Source: Odoribacteraceae bacterium (lineage in GTDB: Bacteria > Bacteroidota > Bacteroidia > Bacteroidales > Marinifilaceae). Taken from it: a DNA stretch of 36,085 bases. The notes beneath the pieces are model-generated. The model was given only the letters and a program-made list of their open reading frames with translations, searched no databases and had not been told where the DNA came from. The stretch's first letter is position 1, and each line of letters starts with the position of its first letter. Positions 1 through 7,626 of this stretch are shown here, piece after piece. Both the position numbers and the translations under genes were made by a program. The stretch lies in contig JAITJA010000034.1 of assembly GCA_031279175.1 (NCBI GenBank), forward strand, positions 1 through 36,085, written 5' to 3'.

Positions 1-618
1 GATGATTTTCTTTTCCTCGATATTCCACCCGAGCAGCTTGCAAGCCTCGCGGGCGACGAAAGCGTGCGAGGTGCCGTGAAACCCGTACCGCCGGACGCCA
101 TACTTCCGGTAGAGGGCCAGTGGCAGGCCGTAGATGTAGGCTTTCTCGGGGAGCGTCTGGTGGAAGGAAGTGTCGAAGACAGCCACTTGCGGGGTTCCGG
201 GCAGCAACTTCTCGAGGGTCTCGATACCGGTCAGGTGCGCTGGATTATGCAGTGGGGCGAGTTCCCGGCAGGCGGCGATTTTCATTTTCACGTCGTCATT
301 GACGATCACGCTCCCGGAGAAATACTCCCCGCCGTGCGCCACGCGATGCCCGACGGCGTGGATATCGTTCAGTGAAGAGAGCACGCCGTTTGTCGCGTCG
401 ACGAGCGCCTCGAGGATCAGGTTTACTCCCGAGGCGTGATCGGGCACGGGTTGTTCCACCTCCAGCGCGGCTTTCCCGGCGGGCTTGTGCGTGAACTTCC
501 CGGCGGGCAGGGTGATCTTGTCGACGATTCCCTTGGCCAGGAGGAGTGGCTCGCCTGCCATGTCCAGGAGCTGGTACTTGATAGAGGAACTGCCACAGTT
601 TAAGACTAGAATATTCAT
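1..618 (-). CDS. ackA: Acetate kinase, N-terminal half (cut by window edge)
   Basis: Converts acetyl phosphate and ADP to acetate and ATP, the energy-yielding last step of acetate fermentation, in the cytoplasm. I translated 206 codons from the ATG at 618. The protein opens with MNILVLNCGSSSIKYQL, the family's N-terminal phosphate-binding signature, followed by VGHRVAHGG, FDTSFHQTLP and YGFHGTSH, all typical of AckA. The family is about 400 residues, so roughly half lies beyond position 1. It starts 6 bp after the pta stop codon, so the two genes almost certainly form a pta-ackA operon. Identification is very secure. Confidence 0.96.
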   Translation of the reverse strand, partial: MNILVLNCGSSSIKYQLLDMAGEPLLLAKGIVDKITLPAGKFTHKPAGKAALEVEQPVPDHASGVNLILEALVDATNGVLSSLNDIHAVGHRVAHGGEYFSGSVIVNDDVKMKIAACRELAPLHNPAHLTGIETLEKLLPGTPQVAVFDTSFHQTLPEKAYIYGLPLALYRKYGVRRYGFHGTSHAFVAREACKLLGWNIEEKKII

Positions 619-624
619 GATATA

Positions 625-1629
625 TTAATAAGAGTTACTTGCCTGGTTCGCGGTGATGGCCACGAGATTCACGATATCGCTCACGGAACATCCCCTCGAG
701 AGGTCATTGATTGGCGCGGCCATTCCCTGTAGCACGGGCCCGACGGCCTCTGCCCCGGCGATACGTTGCACGAGCTTGTAGGCGATATTCCCGACCTCCA
801 GGTTGGGGAACACCAGCACGTTCGCCCTTCCCGCCACGGGGCTTCCCGGCGCCTTGCTCTCGCCGACGGAGGGAACGATCGCGGCGTCGGCCTGCAACTC
901 CCCGTCGATATTCAGCCCGGGCATCATCTCCCTTGCCAGCGCGGTAGCCTTGATCACCTTATCCGCGAGCGGGTGCCTGGCAGATCCTTTCGTCGAGAAG
1001 CTCAACATGGCCACGCGCGGTTCGATGCCGGCGAGCGCGCGGGCGGTACTGGCGGTAGAGACGGCGATCTGCGCCAGCTCCTCCGCCGTCGGGTTAGGCA
1101 TCACGGCGCAATCCGCGCAGACGATCAGCCCGTTCTCGCCGAATTCCGGCTTGCCGGTCAGTAGCAGGAATGCCCCCGACACGACTGATATTCCCGGTCG
1201 CGTCTTGACCACCTGCAAGGCGGGGCGCAAGACGTCTCCCGTGGCATTTCGCGCGCCGGCGACCTCCCCGTCGGCGTCCCCGTTCTTGATCATCAAGACG
1301 GCCAGGTAGAGGGGGTTCAGCACCAGGTCGGCGGCTGCCTCGCGGGTCAAGCCCTTTCCCTCGCGCGCCTTCATCAGGAGGTCGACGTACAGTTCTCTCT
1401 TCTCGTGGCGGGCGGGGTCGACGATGGTTGCCTTCTCGACGTGCGCGAGCCCTTTCCCGGCGGCCAATTGCTTTATCTCTACCGGGTCCCCGACGAGGAT
1501 CACGCGCGCGATCCCCTTGTCGAGGATCTCGTTTGCCGCCTCGAGCGTTCGCGCCTCGGAGCCTTCCGGGAGCACGATTCGTTTGTCGAGCTTCCGGGCA
1601 TTTTCTTTCATTTGATCAAGGATATTCAT
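625..1629 (-). CDS. pta: Phosphate acetyltransferase
   Basis: Transfers the acetyl group of acetyl-CoA to phosphate, giving acetyl phosphate for AckA. The 334-residue product matches the short, catalytic-domain-only Pta class. It has RIVLPEGSEARTLEAA near the N-terminus, SFSTKGSARHPLADKV and DGELQADAAIVP in the middle, and KAPGSPVAGRANVLVFPNLE with NIAYKLVQR near the C-terminus. I chose the ATG at 1629 (MNILDQMKENARK) because it places the N-terminus where the family begins. An in-frame ATG at 1653 would add eight residues and cannot be excluded. No convincing Shine-Dalgarno sequence precedes either start. It is the upstream gene of the pta-ackA operon. Confidence 0.95.
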   Translation of the reverse strand: MNILDQMKENARKLDKRIVLPEGSEARTLEAANEILDKGIARVILVGDPVEIKQLAAGKGLAHVEKATIVDPARHEKRELYVDLLMKAREGKGLTREAAADLVLNPLYLAVLMIKNGDADGEVAGARNATGDVLRPALQVVKTRPGISVVSGAFLLLTGKPEFGENGLIVCADCAVMPNPTAEELAQIAVSTASTARALAGIEPRVAMLSFSTKGSARHPLADKVIKATALAREMMPGLNIDGELQADAAIVPSVGESKAPGSPVAGRANVLVFPNLEVGNIAYKLVQRIAGAEAVGPVLQGMAAPINDLSRGCSVSDIVNLVAITANQASNSY

Positions 1630-1702
1630 GGATGAATTATTTAGATGGTACACTTTCGTTTGTCTCGCGAATTTAGTAATAAATCCGGAACGGCCTCCCG
1701 GC

Positions 1703-2161
1703 TCATAGCAGCTTGAAGCGGAGGCGCAGGACGGGCGCGCGGTAATCGAAAGAAGTGATCCGGAACGTGCCTATCTCGCTCGTGTTCTTGACATGCGCGC
1801 CGAGGCACGCGCACGCGTCATAGTCCCCGACCCGCACGACGCGCAACGTTTCGCTCGCGTTCGCGGGCAGCTTCCCGGTATCGATCCCCCCTGGCAGGTG
1901 TTCCCTGTCGGTAAAAGAGATCTCCACCGGCAGCCCGCGCGCGATGACCTCGTTCACGGCCCGTTCGATCTCCCGCGCGCCCTCTTCCGTCAGTGGTTCC
2001 GGGAGGATATAATCGCATTTCCCCTTCTTCCGCTCGATATGCGCGTTTCGCGACCTGGGGCACCCGTGCAGGCGTATCATCGTCTGGTTCAGGATATGCT
2101 CGGCGGTATGCATCGGGGGATATTCCTGCTTGTTGTGCTCGTTCAAGAGAGGTTCGTCCAT
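1703..2161 (-). CDS. AlaX-like alanyl-tRNA editing protein (second additional domain family)
   Basis: A free-standing editing domain related to that of threonyl- and alanyl-tRNA synthetases. Such proteins deacylate mischarged tRNA in trans. The 152-residue protein carries HTAEH (H18, H22) near the N-terminus and CLGAH (C119, H123) near the C-terminus, which together form the family's zinc/active site. NAHIERKKGKCDY is also typical of the short bacteroidal versions. A later in-frame start at M17 (2113) would remove residues just before the HTAEH motif, so the longer start is preferred. It may share a transcript with pta-ackA: the gap to the pta stop-distal start is about 70 bp and no terminator was seen. 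The exact amino acid edited cannot be read from the sequence. Confidence 0.82.
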   Translation of the reverse strand: MDEPLLNEHNKQEYPPMHTAEHILNQTMIRLHGCPRSRNAHIERKKGKCDYILPEPLTEEGAREIERAVNEVIARGLPVEISFTDREHLPGGIDTGKLPANASETLRVVRVGDYDACACLGAHVKNTSEIGTFRITSFDYRAPVLRLRFKLL

Positions 2162-2215
2162 GTTGTTGTTTTGGTGGCGTGGTGACTACTGTCCGCGAAA
2201 CTACGATTTTTTCCC

Positions 2216-2223
2216 TACATTTG
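2216..2223 (+). promoter_or_regulatory. Bacteroidota-type -7 promoter element for fabG
   Basis: TACATTTG is a full match to the Bacteroides -7 consensus TAnnTTTG and lies 53 bp before the fabG ATG. No TTTG -33 element is seen at the usual spacing, so the call rests on the -7 box and its position. Confidence 0.45.
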
Positions 2224-2275
2224 CCTCTTGATAGGGCCAGCGGCCCGCTAAATTTGAACATTAAAAGAGAAAAGT

Positions 2276-3022
2276 ATGAAACTATTAGAAGGAAAAGTTG
2301 CCATCGTCACCGGTGCTTCCCGGGGCATCGGGAAAGCCGTCGCGAAAGAGCTCGCCCGGCAAGGGGCCGCCATCGCTTTTACCGACCTGAAACGGGACGA
2401 TGTCGCGCGGGAGACTGAAAACGAGATCGCCGCGACCGGCGCGCGGGTGAAGATGTACGCTTCTAACGCCGCCAGCTTCGCCGACACGGCCGCCACGGTC
2501 GAGGAGATCATCAAGGAGTTCGGGCGCGTGGATATCCTCGTCAATAACGCCGGCATCACCCGCGACGGCCTGTTGATGCGCGCGACCGAGGAGCAATGGG
2601 ACATGGTGATTAACGTGAACCTGAAGTCCGTGTTTAACTTCACGAAGGCGGTTTCCGCGACGATGATTCGCCAGCGCGCCGGGTCGATCATCAACATGAG
2701 CTCCGTCGTCGGGGTCAGTGGCAATGCCGGGCAATCCAACTACGCCGCCTCGAAAGCCGGGATCATCGGGTTCACGAAGAGCATCGCCAAGGAGCTGGGA
2801 TCCCGCGACATCCGCGTGAACGCCATCGCCCCCGGGTTCATTATTACCGAGATGACCGGGCAGCTCCCCGAGGAGGTGCGGAAGGAATGGGCCGCGAAAA
2901 TCCCGTTGAAACGCGGTGGCACGCCGGAGGATATCGCCAGCGTGTGTCTCTTCCTGGCATCGGACATGTCCGCCTACGTCACCGGGCAAACCATCCACGT
3001 CTGTGGCGGGATGAACACTTGA
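2276..3022 (+). CDS. fabG: 3-oxoacyl-ACP reductase
   Basis: NADPH-dependent reduction of 3-oxoacyl-ACP in type II fatty acid synthesis, cytoplasmic. The 248-residue protein is a classical short-chain dehydrogenase. It shows the Rossmann motif TGASRGIG (residues 12-19), NNAG (90-93), the catalytic Asn in VINVNL, Ser143, and the YAASK motif with Tyr156 and Lys160. The C-terminal VTGQTIHVCGGM is typical of FabG. Length matches the family. It is transcribed alone, with an A-rich leader and a strong terminator 24 bp after the stop. Other short-chain dehydrogenases look similar, but the NNAGITRDGLLMR and VTGQ motifs favour FabG itself. Confidence 0.93.
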   Translation: MKLLEGKVAIVTGASRGIGKAVAKELARQGAAIAFTDLKRDDVARETENEIAATGARVKMYASNAASFADTAATVEEIIKEFGRVDILVNNAGITRDGLLMRATEEQWDMVINVNLKSVFNFTKAVSATMIRQRAGSIINMSSVVGVSGNAGQSNYAASKAGIIGFTKSIAKELGSRDIRVNAIAPGFIITEMTGQLPEEVRKEWAAKIPLKRGGTPEDIASVCLFLASDMSAYVTGQTIHVCGGMNT

Positions 3023-3045
3023 TATCTCCTTCTCCCGTCGATCGC

Positions 3046-3080
3046 GCCGCGACGTTCTTGTAGAGCGTCGCGGCTCTTTT
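3046..3080 (+). terminator. Rho-independent terminator of fabG
   Basis: A perfect 9-bp stem, GCCGCGACG (3046-3054) with CGTCGCGGC (3066-3074), is followed by TCTTTT. It lies 24 bp after the fabG stop. Confidence 0.88.
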
Positions 3081-3099
3081 ATAGCGCGTTCACTACCGG

Positions 3100-3309
3100 T
3101 TAGACAGGCGAGAAATCTAGTTAGACAGGCGACTTTTCTAGTTAGACAGGCGAGAAATCTAATTAGACAAGCAGGAAATCTAGTTAGACAAATGACTTGT
3201 CTAATTAGACAAGCGACTTTTCTAGTTAGACAATCGAGAAATCTAGTTAGACAAATGACTTTTCTAGTTAGACAAATGACTTGTCTAACTAGACAAGCGA
3301 GAAATCTAA
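3100..3309. repeat. Tandem array of ten 21-bp units (array 1)
   Basis: Ten head-to-tail units of exactly 21 bp plus a partial eleventh (3310-3320). The units follow TTAGAC-A-variable-TCTAR, for example TTAGACAGGCGAGAAATCTA followed by G. Each unit holds a dyad (TTAGA with TCTAR). In units 5 and 9 the dyad extends to a 7-bp inverted repeat, TTAGACA with TGTCTAA. The middle of the unit alternates between a few variants (GCGAGAAA, GCGACTTT, ATGACTTG). The array fills the convergent gap between fabG and the SARP-like gene. There are no unique spacers, so it is not a CRISPR. Confidence 0.95.
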
Positions 3310-3327
3310 TTAGACAGAAGGGGGGGA

Positions 3328-4740
3328 TCAGGCGTCGCGGGAGAGATCGTGGAACGCCTTCCGGTAAGGGACGCCGTAAAGTTGCTCGTACTCGCGGGCG
3401 AACCGGGCGTACGCGGCGCTGGCCAGCGAATGTTTCCCGGTTTGCACGAGCGCCTTGCATTTCAGTTGCAGGGCCTCCTCGTTCAGCGGGTCGAAGAGCA
3501 GCACGGCGTCCGAGAGCTCGACCACGAGACGTTCCTCCCCGCTACCCACCATCGCGGCGAACCCTACCAGCGCGTCCACCAGCGCGGCGGACACGTCAGC
3601 CTTGAAAGCGTCCAGCCAGGCGTGATTACACCCCGGGAGCAAGGGGCCACGGCTCGCCAGGCGGGCCAGCTCGCGCACCTGCCGCTCGTCAAGCGAGGGC
3701 TCGCGGAGGAGGGCGGTAAACGAGACATAGTCGCACGAGATCCCCTCGCGCAGCTCTAGACGGATGCTCGAGGAATTCGAGACAATCTCGTAATCACCGA
3801 CCGCGTCAAGGATCGTCTTCAGCTTGCCGATGTTGACAGCGCGGTTATTGCTGGCACTTTGCGCGCTCTTGTCGAGCCACAACATCTCGTGCAGGGTCGT
3901 GATCGCGATCCCGCCGGCGTCCCGCCGGGAGTGGAGCAAGAGAATGAGAAACAACTCCTTCAACAAGGGAGTGAAGCGCCGCGACACGTCCTTCCCGGAA
4001 CGATCGATCACGCGGAAACCGCCAAAGAGCGCGACGTCACTTGCCCGCGGCGCGTCGCGATGGCCCGCGCCCCGTCCCGGGTGATACACGATGCCGGGCG
4101 CCTCCCCTTTCCCGCGTTCACGCTCGCGCTTGCGCCTGACGTAGAGGAGGAACACGCAAATGTCTACCAGCAGTATGCCGATCAACCAGTACAACGCGGC
4201 GCTCCCGGAGCGCGAGAAGTCCCTGGAAAAGACAATGTCAGGGTCGGCTTGTAGATTCTCGAGGCGAAGCGGCGAGCCGGCAGCGCCAATCGTGATCTTG
4301 TAATCGGCGCGGGGGTGCAGGCCCAGGCGACTCTCGACGAGCACCGTGTCGCCGACGGTCAACGCGAGCTGGTCGCGTTTCAAGTCAAAATGAAAGGAGA
4401 AACGGACGGGCGACGGACCGGGGACGCGCACGCGCGGGATGCTCTTGGAAAGCCGTTCGCCGGCGACGATCAGGATCTCGGGGTGCTCCCCGCCGGCGTT
4501 CAGGATCACGTCGACGCCCTGCTTGTTCAGGTTCGTCAGCCGGAGGATGTAGGTGAGATACCCGGCCCGTCCCTGCTCGAGAGAGAGGTCGAAAGCGAGA
4601 CGGATGTCGTTGTTGAACCGGAAGAAGTGCCCGTTGTTCAGCGCCAGGACGGGGACGCTCCCCGTTTCCCCGTCATTCGCTGGCGATAACGGGGCGCGGA
4701 CGAGGGAGAGAATCATTGCAAACAGTCTAAGAGGGTACAT
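3328..4740 (-). CDS. Membrane-anchored SARP-like transcriptional regulator
   Basis: Predicted one-protein sensor-regulator. Counting from the chosen start (MYPLRLFAMI, ATG at 4740) the order is: a hydrophobic N-terminal signal segment; an extracytoplasmic beta-rich domain of about 150 residues (roughly 30-165) that looks like a concanavalin/LamG-type fold; one membrane segment (about 181-201, SAALYWLIGILLVDICVFLL) followed by a basic stop-transfer stretch; a winged-helix DNA-binding domain (about 236-330); and an all-helical BTAD-like region (about 340-470). SARP/BTAD regulators are usually soluble, so the membrane anchor is the notable feature. An earlier start at 4770 adds ten residues before the signal segment and is less likely. 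It is divergent from the lipoprotein-DcuC operon, which is its most likely target. Sensor-domain identity is inferred. Confidence 0.72.
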   Translation of the reverse strand: MYPLRLFAMILSLVRAPLSPANDGETGSVPVLALNNGHFFRFNNDIRLAFDLSLEQGRAGYLTYILRLTNLNKQGVDVILNAGGEHPEILIVAGERLSKSIPRVRVPGPSPVRFSFHFDLKRDQLALTVGDTVLVESRLGLHPRADYKITIGAAGSPLRLENLQADPDIVFSRDFSRSGSAALYWLIGILLVDICVFLLYVRRKRERERGKGEAPGIVYHPGRGAGHRDAPRASDVALFGGFRVIDRSGKDVSRRFTPLLKELFLILLLHSRRDAGGIAITTLHEMLWLDKSAQSASNNRAVNIGKLKTILDAVGDYEIVSNSSSIRLELREGISCDYVSFTALLREPSLDERQVRELARLASRGPLLPGCNHAWLDAFKADVSAALVDALVGFAAMVGSGEERLVVELSDAVLLFDPLNEEALQLKCKALVQTGKHSLASAAYARFAREYEQLYGVPYRKAFHDLSRDA

Positions 4741-4851
4741 GGCGTTCGAGCGGGTTAAAGAACGCAACAATAGTACGGTAAAAAATCGAGGGGCGCGGGT
4801 TGATATTACTTTTTAACGCGGTCGCGGGTAAAGAAAATCGTCGTTACAGGG

Positions 4852-4882
4852 TTTGTTCACGCGTTTATTAATGTTTTATTTG
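4852..4882 (+). promoter_or_regulatory. Candidate promoter of the LRR-DcuC-IadA operon
   Basis: A TTTG -33 element (4852-4855) is followed after 19 bp by TTTATTTG (4875-4882), one mismatch from TAnnTTTG. The spacing fits the Bacteroides housekeeping promoter. It lies 48 bp upstream of the first operon start. Confidence 0.5.
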
Positions 4883-4930
4883 GGTTGCCGCTCTACATTC
4901 GCGATGCATAACATCAAAAAACGGAATGTC

Positions 4931-6253
4931 ATGAGAAAGTACCGGTTTATCATTTTAGTGTTACTCGCGTCCGCGTACGCGGGATCGTGCTCGACCGATG
5001 ACGTGATTGTCGAGAATGACGGGACGCCTGACGCCCGGCGCGTTATCCCTGACGTGGCCTTCGCGGAGTACTTGCAATACCGAGGCGTGGGCAACGTTTA
5101 CCAGGAAGAGGGTGCGTTCACGTTGAGCGAACGGGCGGCCGCGGCGGTGACGGGCAAGCTTGACTTGAGGAAAAACGCGAATAGCATCACCGCGTTGGAA
5201 GGCGCTGGCGTCGCGTCCGCCGCCACGAAGATCGCGAGCCTCGAGGGGATCCAGTATTTCACGGGAATCGACACGCTGTTGCTCGTGTCCAACGAGCTGG
5301 CGGCTTTAGACGTTTCGGCGCTCGAGCAGCTGGTCATGTTAGACATTAACGCCAACTTCATCACGTCGCTGGATCTCTCGGGGAATGGCGCGTTGACGTA
5401 CCTTCGCTTCGGGGCAAGCACGCGCGCCCCGGCGCTCCTCGAGGAGATTGACCTGTCGGCGAACACGGCGCTCGAGTACCTGGACCTGAACGGTCATGCC
5501 CTCGCGGCGATTGATCTATCGGCGAACGCGGCTTTGAAGGAGGTGAATCTCTCGGGGAATCCCGGCGCGCCGTTCGCGATCCCCGCGGCGATATATGACC
5601 AGCTCGCGACACGGAACGGGGTGATTTCTGACGCGGAAATACCACCGGCCGACGAGACGCGCGAGATCGCGGACGTGGCCTTCGCGGAATACTTGCAGTA
5701 CTTGCAAGTGGGTAACGTGCAGCAAGTAGAAGGGAAGTACATGCTCGATGTCGCCGCCGCCGCCGCCGCGACGGGAAAGCTTGACTTGAGGAAGAATGCC
5801 GCGCGGATCACCGTCTTGACGAACGCTAACGTGCCCTCCGCGGCAACGAAGATCACGAATCTCGACGGGATCCAGTATTTCACGGGTATCGACACGCTCC
5901 AGCTGACTTCTAACGAGCTGCCATCCATTGACCTGTCGGCGCTCGCGAAACTGGTCTACCTGGACTTGAATAATAACTTTATCTCGTCGCTTGACCTGTC
6001 GGCGAACGCGGCGCTCGAGTACCTGAGTTTCACCGCCAGCACGAAGGCAACGGAGAAGTTAACGACGATTAACCTGTCGGCAAACACGGCGCTCGTCACG
6101 CTCAATCTCTCGTCGCACTCGCTGACGACGATCGACCTGTCGGCGAATACCGCGTTGAAGAGCGTGACGCTGACCGGAAACCCCGGCGCCCCGTTTACCA
6201 TTCCGGCGGCGATCCACGACCAGTTGACCACGAAACAAGGCGTGCAGAAATGA
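4931..6253 (+). CDS. Surface lipoprotein with two tandem leucine-rich-repeat halves
   Basis: Predicted outer-membrane lipoprotein. From the ATG at 4931 the protein starts MRKYRFIILVLLASAYAGSC with the lipid cysteine at residue 20. STDD follows, resembling the acidic lipoprotein export signal of Bacteroidota. The rest is two copies of a module of about 207 residues. Each begins DVAFAEYLQY, contains short LRRs of the LDLSANTALEYL type, and ends GNPGAPF-IPAAI-DQL. LRRs of this type usually bind proteins or glycans. In-frame upstream starts (4853 onward) would bury the signal peptide and are rejected. Its stop overlaps the start of the DcuC gene (ATGA), so the two are translationally coupled. This ties a surface-exposed binding protein to the transport operon. 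The ligand is unknown. Confidence 0.85.
   Translation: MRKYRFIILVLLASAYAGSCSTDDVIVENDGTPDARRVIPDVAFAEYLQYRGVGNVYQEEGAFTLSERAAAAVTGKLDLRKNANSITALEGAGVASAATKIASLEGIQYFTGIDTLLLVSNELAALDVSALEQLVMLDINANFITSLDLSGNGALTYLRFGASTRAPALLEEIDLSANTALEYLDLNGHALAAIDLSANAALKEVNLSGNPGAPFAIPAAIYDQLATRNGVISDAEIPPADETREIADVAFAEYLQYLQVGNVQQVEGKYMLDVAAAAAATGKLDLRKNAARITVLTNANVPSAATKITNLDGIQYFTGIDTLQLTSNELPSIDLSALAKLVYLDLNNNFISSLDLSANAALEYLSFTASTKATEKLTTINLSANTALVTLNLSSHSLTTIDLSANTALKSVTLTGNPGAPFTIPAAIHDQLTTKQGVQK
5051..6240 (+). repeat. Internal 621-bp duplication within the LRR lipoprotein gene
   Basis: The sequence beginning GACGTGGCCTTCGCGGA at 5051 recurs at 5672. The two copies stay collinear to the end of the gene, with nearly identical blocks such as GGGATCCAGTATTTCACGGG. 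The high DNA similarity points to a fairly recent or homogenised duplication. Confidence 0.85.
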
Positions 6254-7620
6254 CCGCGATCGTCGGGATCGTGATCCCATTGCAAATCATCGCGATTGCC
6301 GCGTACTTGCTCTTCAAGCATTATCACCCGCAGGCCGTCCTCCTGTCGTGCGGGTTTGTCATGATGGCGATTGCCATCAGCTTCGGGTTCGAGATACCGG
6401 AACTGAAGGAGAGCACGGGCCTCCCGTTCTTCGATCTCTTCCAGCGACTCAAGGAATCAATGGTCGCGCGGGTCTCGGGAGCGGGTCTCATGATCATGGC
6501 CATCGGCGGGTTTGTCGCTTACATGAAGAAAATCGGCGCGAGCGAGGTCCTGGTATATATCTCGATGCAGCCGCTCTCTTTTTTCCGGAAATATCCTTAC
6601 ATCGCGGCCATACTCGTGATTCCCATCGGGCAATTGTTGTTCATCTGCACCCCGTCGGCGACGGGCCTTGGCTTATTGTTAGTCGCGTCGATCTACCCGG
6701 TGCTCGTGGGGCTGGGAGTGAGTCGTTTGTCGGCCGTGTCGGTGATTTCCGCCTGCACTGTCTTTGACATGGGGCCGGCGTCGGCGAATACAGCCCGCGC
6801 CGCCGAGCTTATCGGGAAGAGCAACGTCGCTTATTTCGTCGAGAACCAACTGGCATTGACAATCCCGCTGACGATCCTGTTGATGGTGCTCTATTTTTTC
6901 GTGAACCGTCATTTCGACAAGCGAGAGGGCGCGCGGGTGGAAACCTTCCGGAAGAGCGAGTTCAAGACCACCGTCCCGCTCGTCTACGCGCTGTTACCGC
7001 TCTTGCCGTTAATCCTCCTGATCATCTTCTCTCGCTTCGTGCAATTGTCCCCTGACAACGCCATCATCCTGGAGACGACGACCGCGACGTTCATTGGCCT
7101 GCTCGTGGCCTTCCTCTTCGAGCTGGTTCGTCGCCGCTCGTTGAAGGAGGTCTTCGCCTCCTTGAAAACTTTCTGGGAAGGCATGGGGAAAGTCTTCGCC
7201 TCGGTCATCACGCTTATCGTCTCCGCGGAGATCTTCTCGGCGGGGTTGATCAGCCTCGGCTTCATTGACGGGTTGGTGGACGCTTCGCGGCACGCTGGTC
7301 TCGGCGCGGTTGGCATTGGCATACTCATGACGGTAATCATCTTCCTGGCGTCGCTCTTGATGGGCAGTGGCAACGCGTCCTTCTTCTCTTTCGGACCGCT
7401 CGTGCCCGACATCGCGAACAGGCTGGGAGCGAATGCCTCCGACATCATCCTCCCGATGCAACTCTCCTCGAGCATGGGACGCGCCGTGTCGCCTATCTCC
7501 GGCGTCGTCGTGGCCATCTCGGAGATCGCGGGAGTATCGCCGTTCCAGCTCGCCAAGCGAAACCTGATCCCGCTATGCGCGACACTGGTATTCATGATCG
7601 CGTATCACTTCTTTTTCTGA
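6250..7620 (+). CDS. dcuC: DcuC-family C4-dicarboxylate carrier
   Basis: Inner-membrane carrier of the DcuC family, which exchanges or exports C4-dicarboxylates such as succinate and fumarate during anaerobic growth. The 456-residue length matches the family. The protein is hydrophobic, with about a dozen predicted membrane segments. Characteristic stretches include GGFVAYMKKIGAS, PSATGLGLLLVASIYPVLV, LGVSRLSAVSVISAC and MGSGNASFFSFGPLVPD. Its ATG overlaps the stop of the LRR lipoprotein gene by four bases, and the next gene follows after 6 bp. The neighbours suggest that a product of the pathway is a C4-dicarboxylate or aspartate-like acid. Related YfcC-type carriers are the main alternative. 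Confidence 0.82.
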   Translation: MTAIVGIVIPLQIIAIAAYLLFKHYHPQAVLLSCGFVMMAIAISFGFEIPELKESTGLPFFDLFQRLKESMVARVSGAGLMIMAIGGFVAYMKKIGASEVLVYISMQPLSFFRKYPYIAAILVIPIGQLLFICTPSATGLGLLLVASIYPVLVGLGVSRLSAVSVISACTVFDMGPASANTARAAELIGKSNVAYFVENQLALTIPLTILLMVLYFFVNRHFDKREGARVETFRKSEFKTTVPLVYALLPLLPLILLIIFSRFVQLSPDNAIILETTTATFIGLLVAFLFELVRRRSLKEVFASLKTFWEGMGKVFASVITLIVSAEIFSAGLISLGFIDGLVDASRHAGLGAVGIGILMTVIIFLASLLMGSGNASFFSFGPLVPDIANRLGANASDIILPMQLSSSMGRAVSPISGVVVAISEIAGVSPFQLAKRNLIPLCATLVFMIAYHFFF

Positions 7621-7626
7621 CCGGCC

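Noticed and set aside
3100..3309. CRISPR array
   Set aside because: The units are contiguous at 21 bp with no unique spacers, and no cas genes are present in the window.
2285..3460. Long minus-strand open frame (391 codons) across fabG and array 1
   Set aside because: It is antisense to fabG and runs on through the 21-bp array, whose multiple-of-three unit keeps frames open. The product is a low-complexity heptapeptide repeat with no family resemblance.
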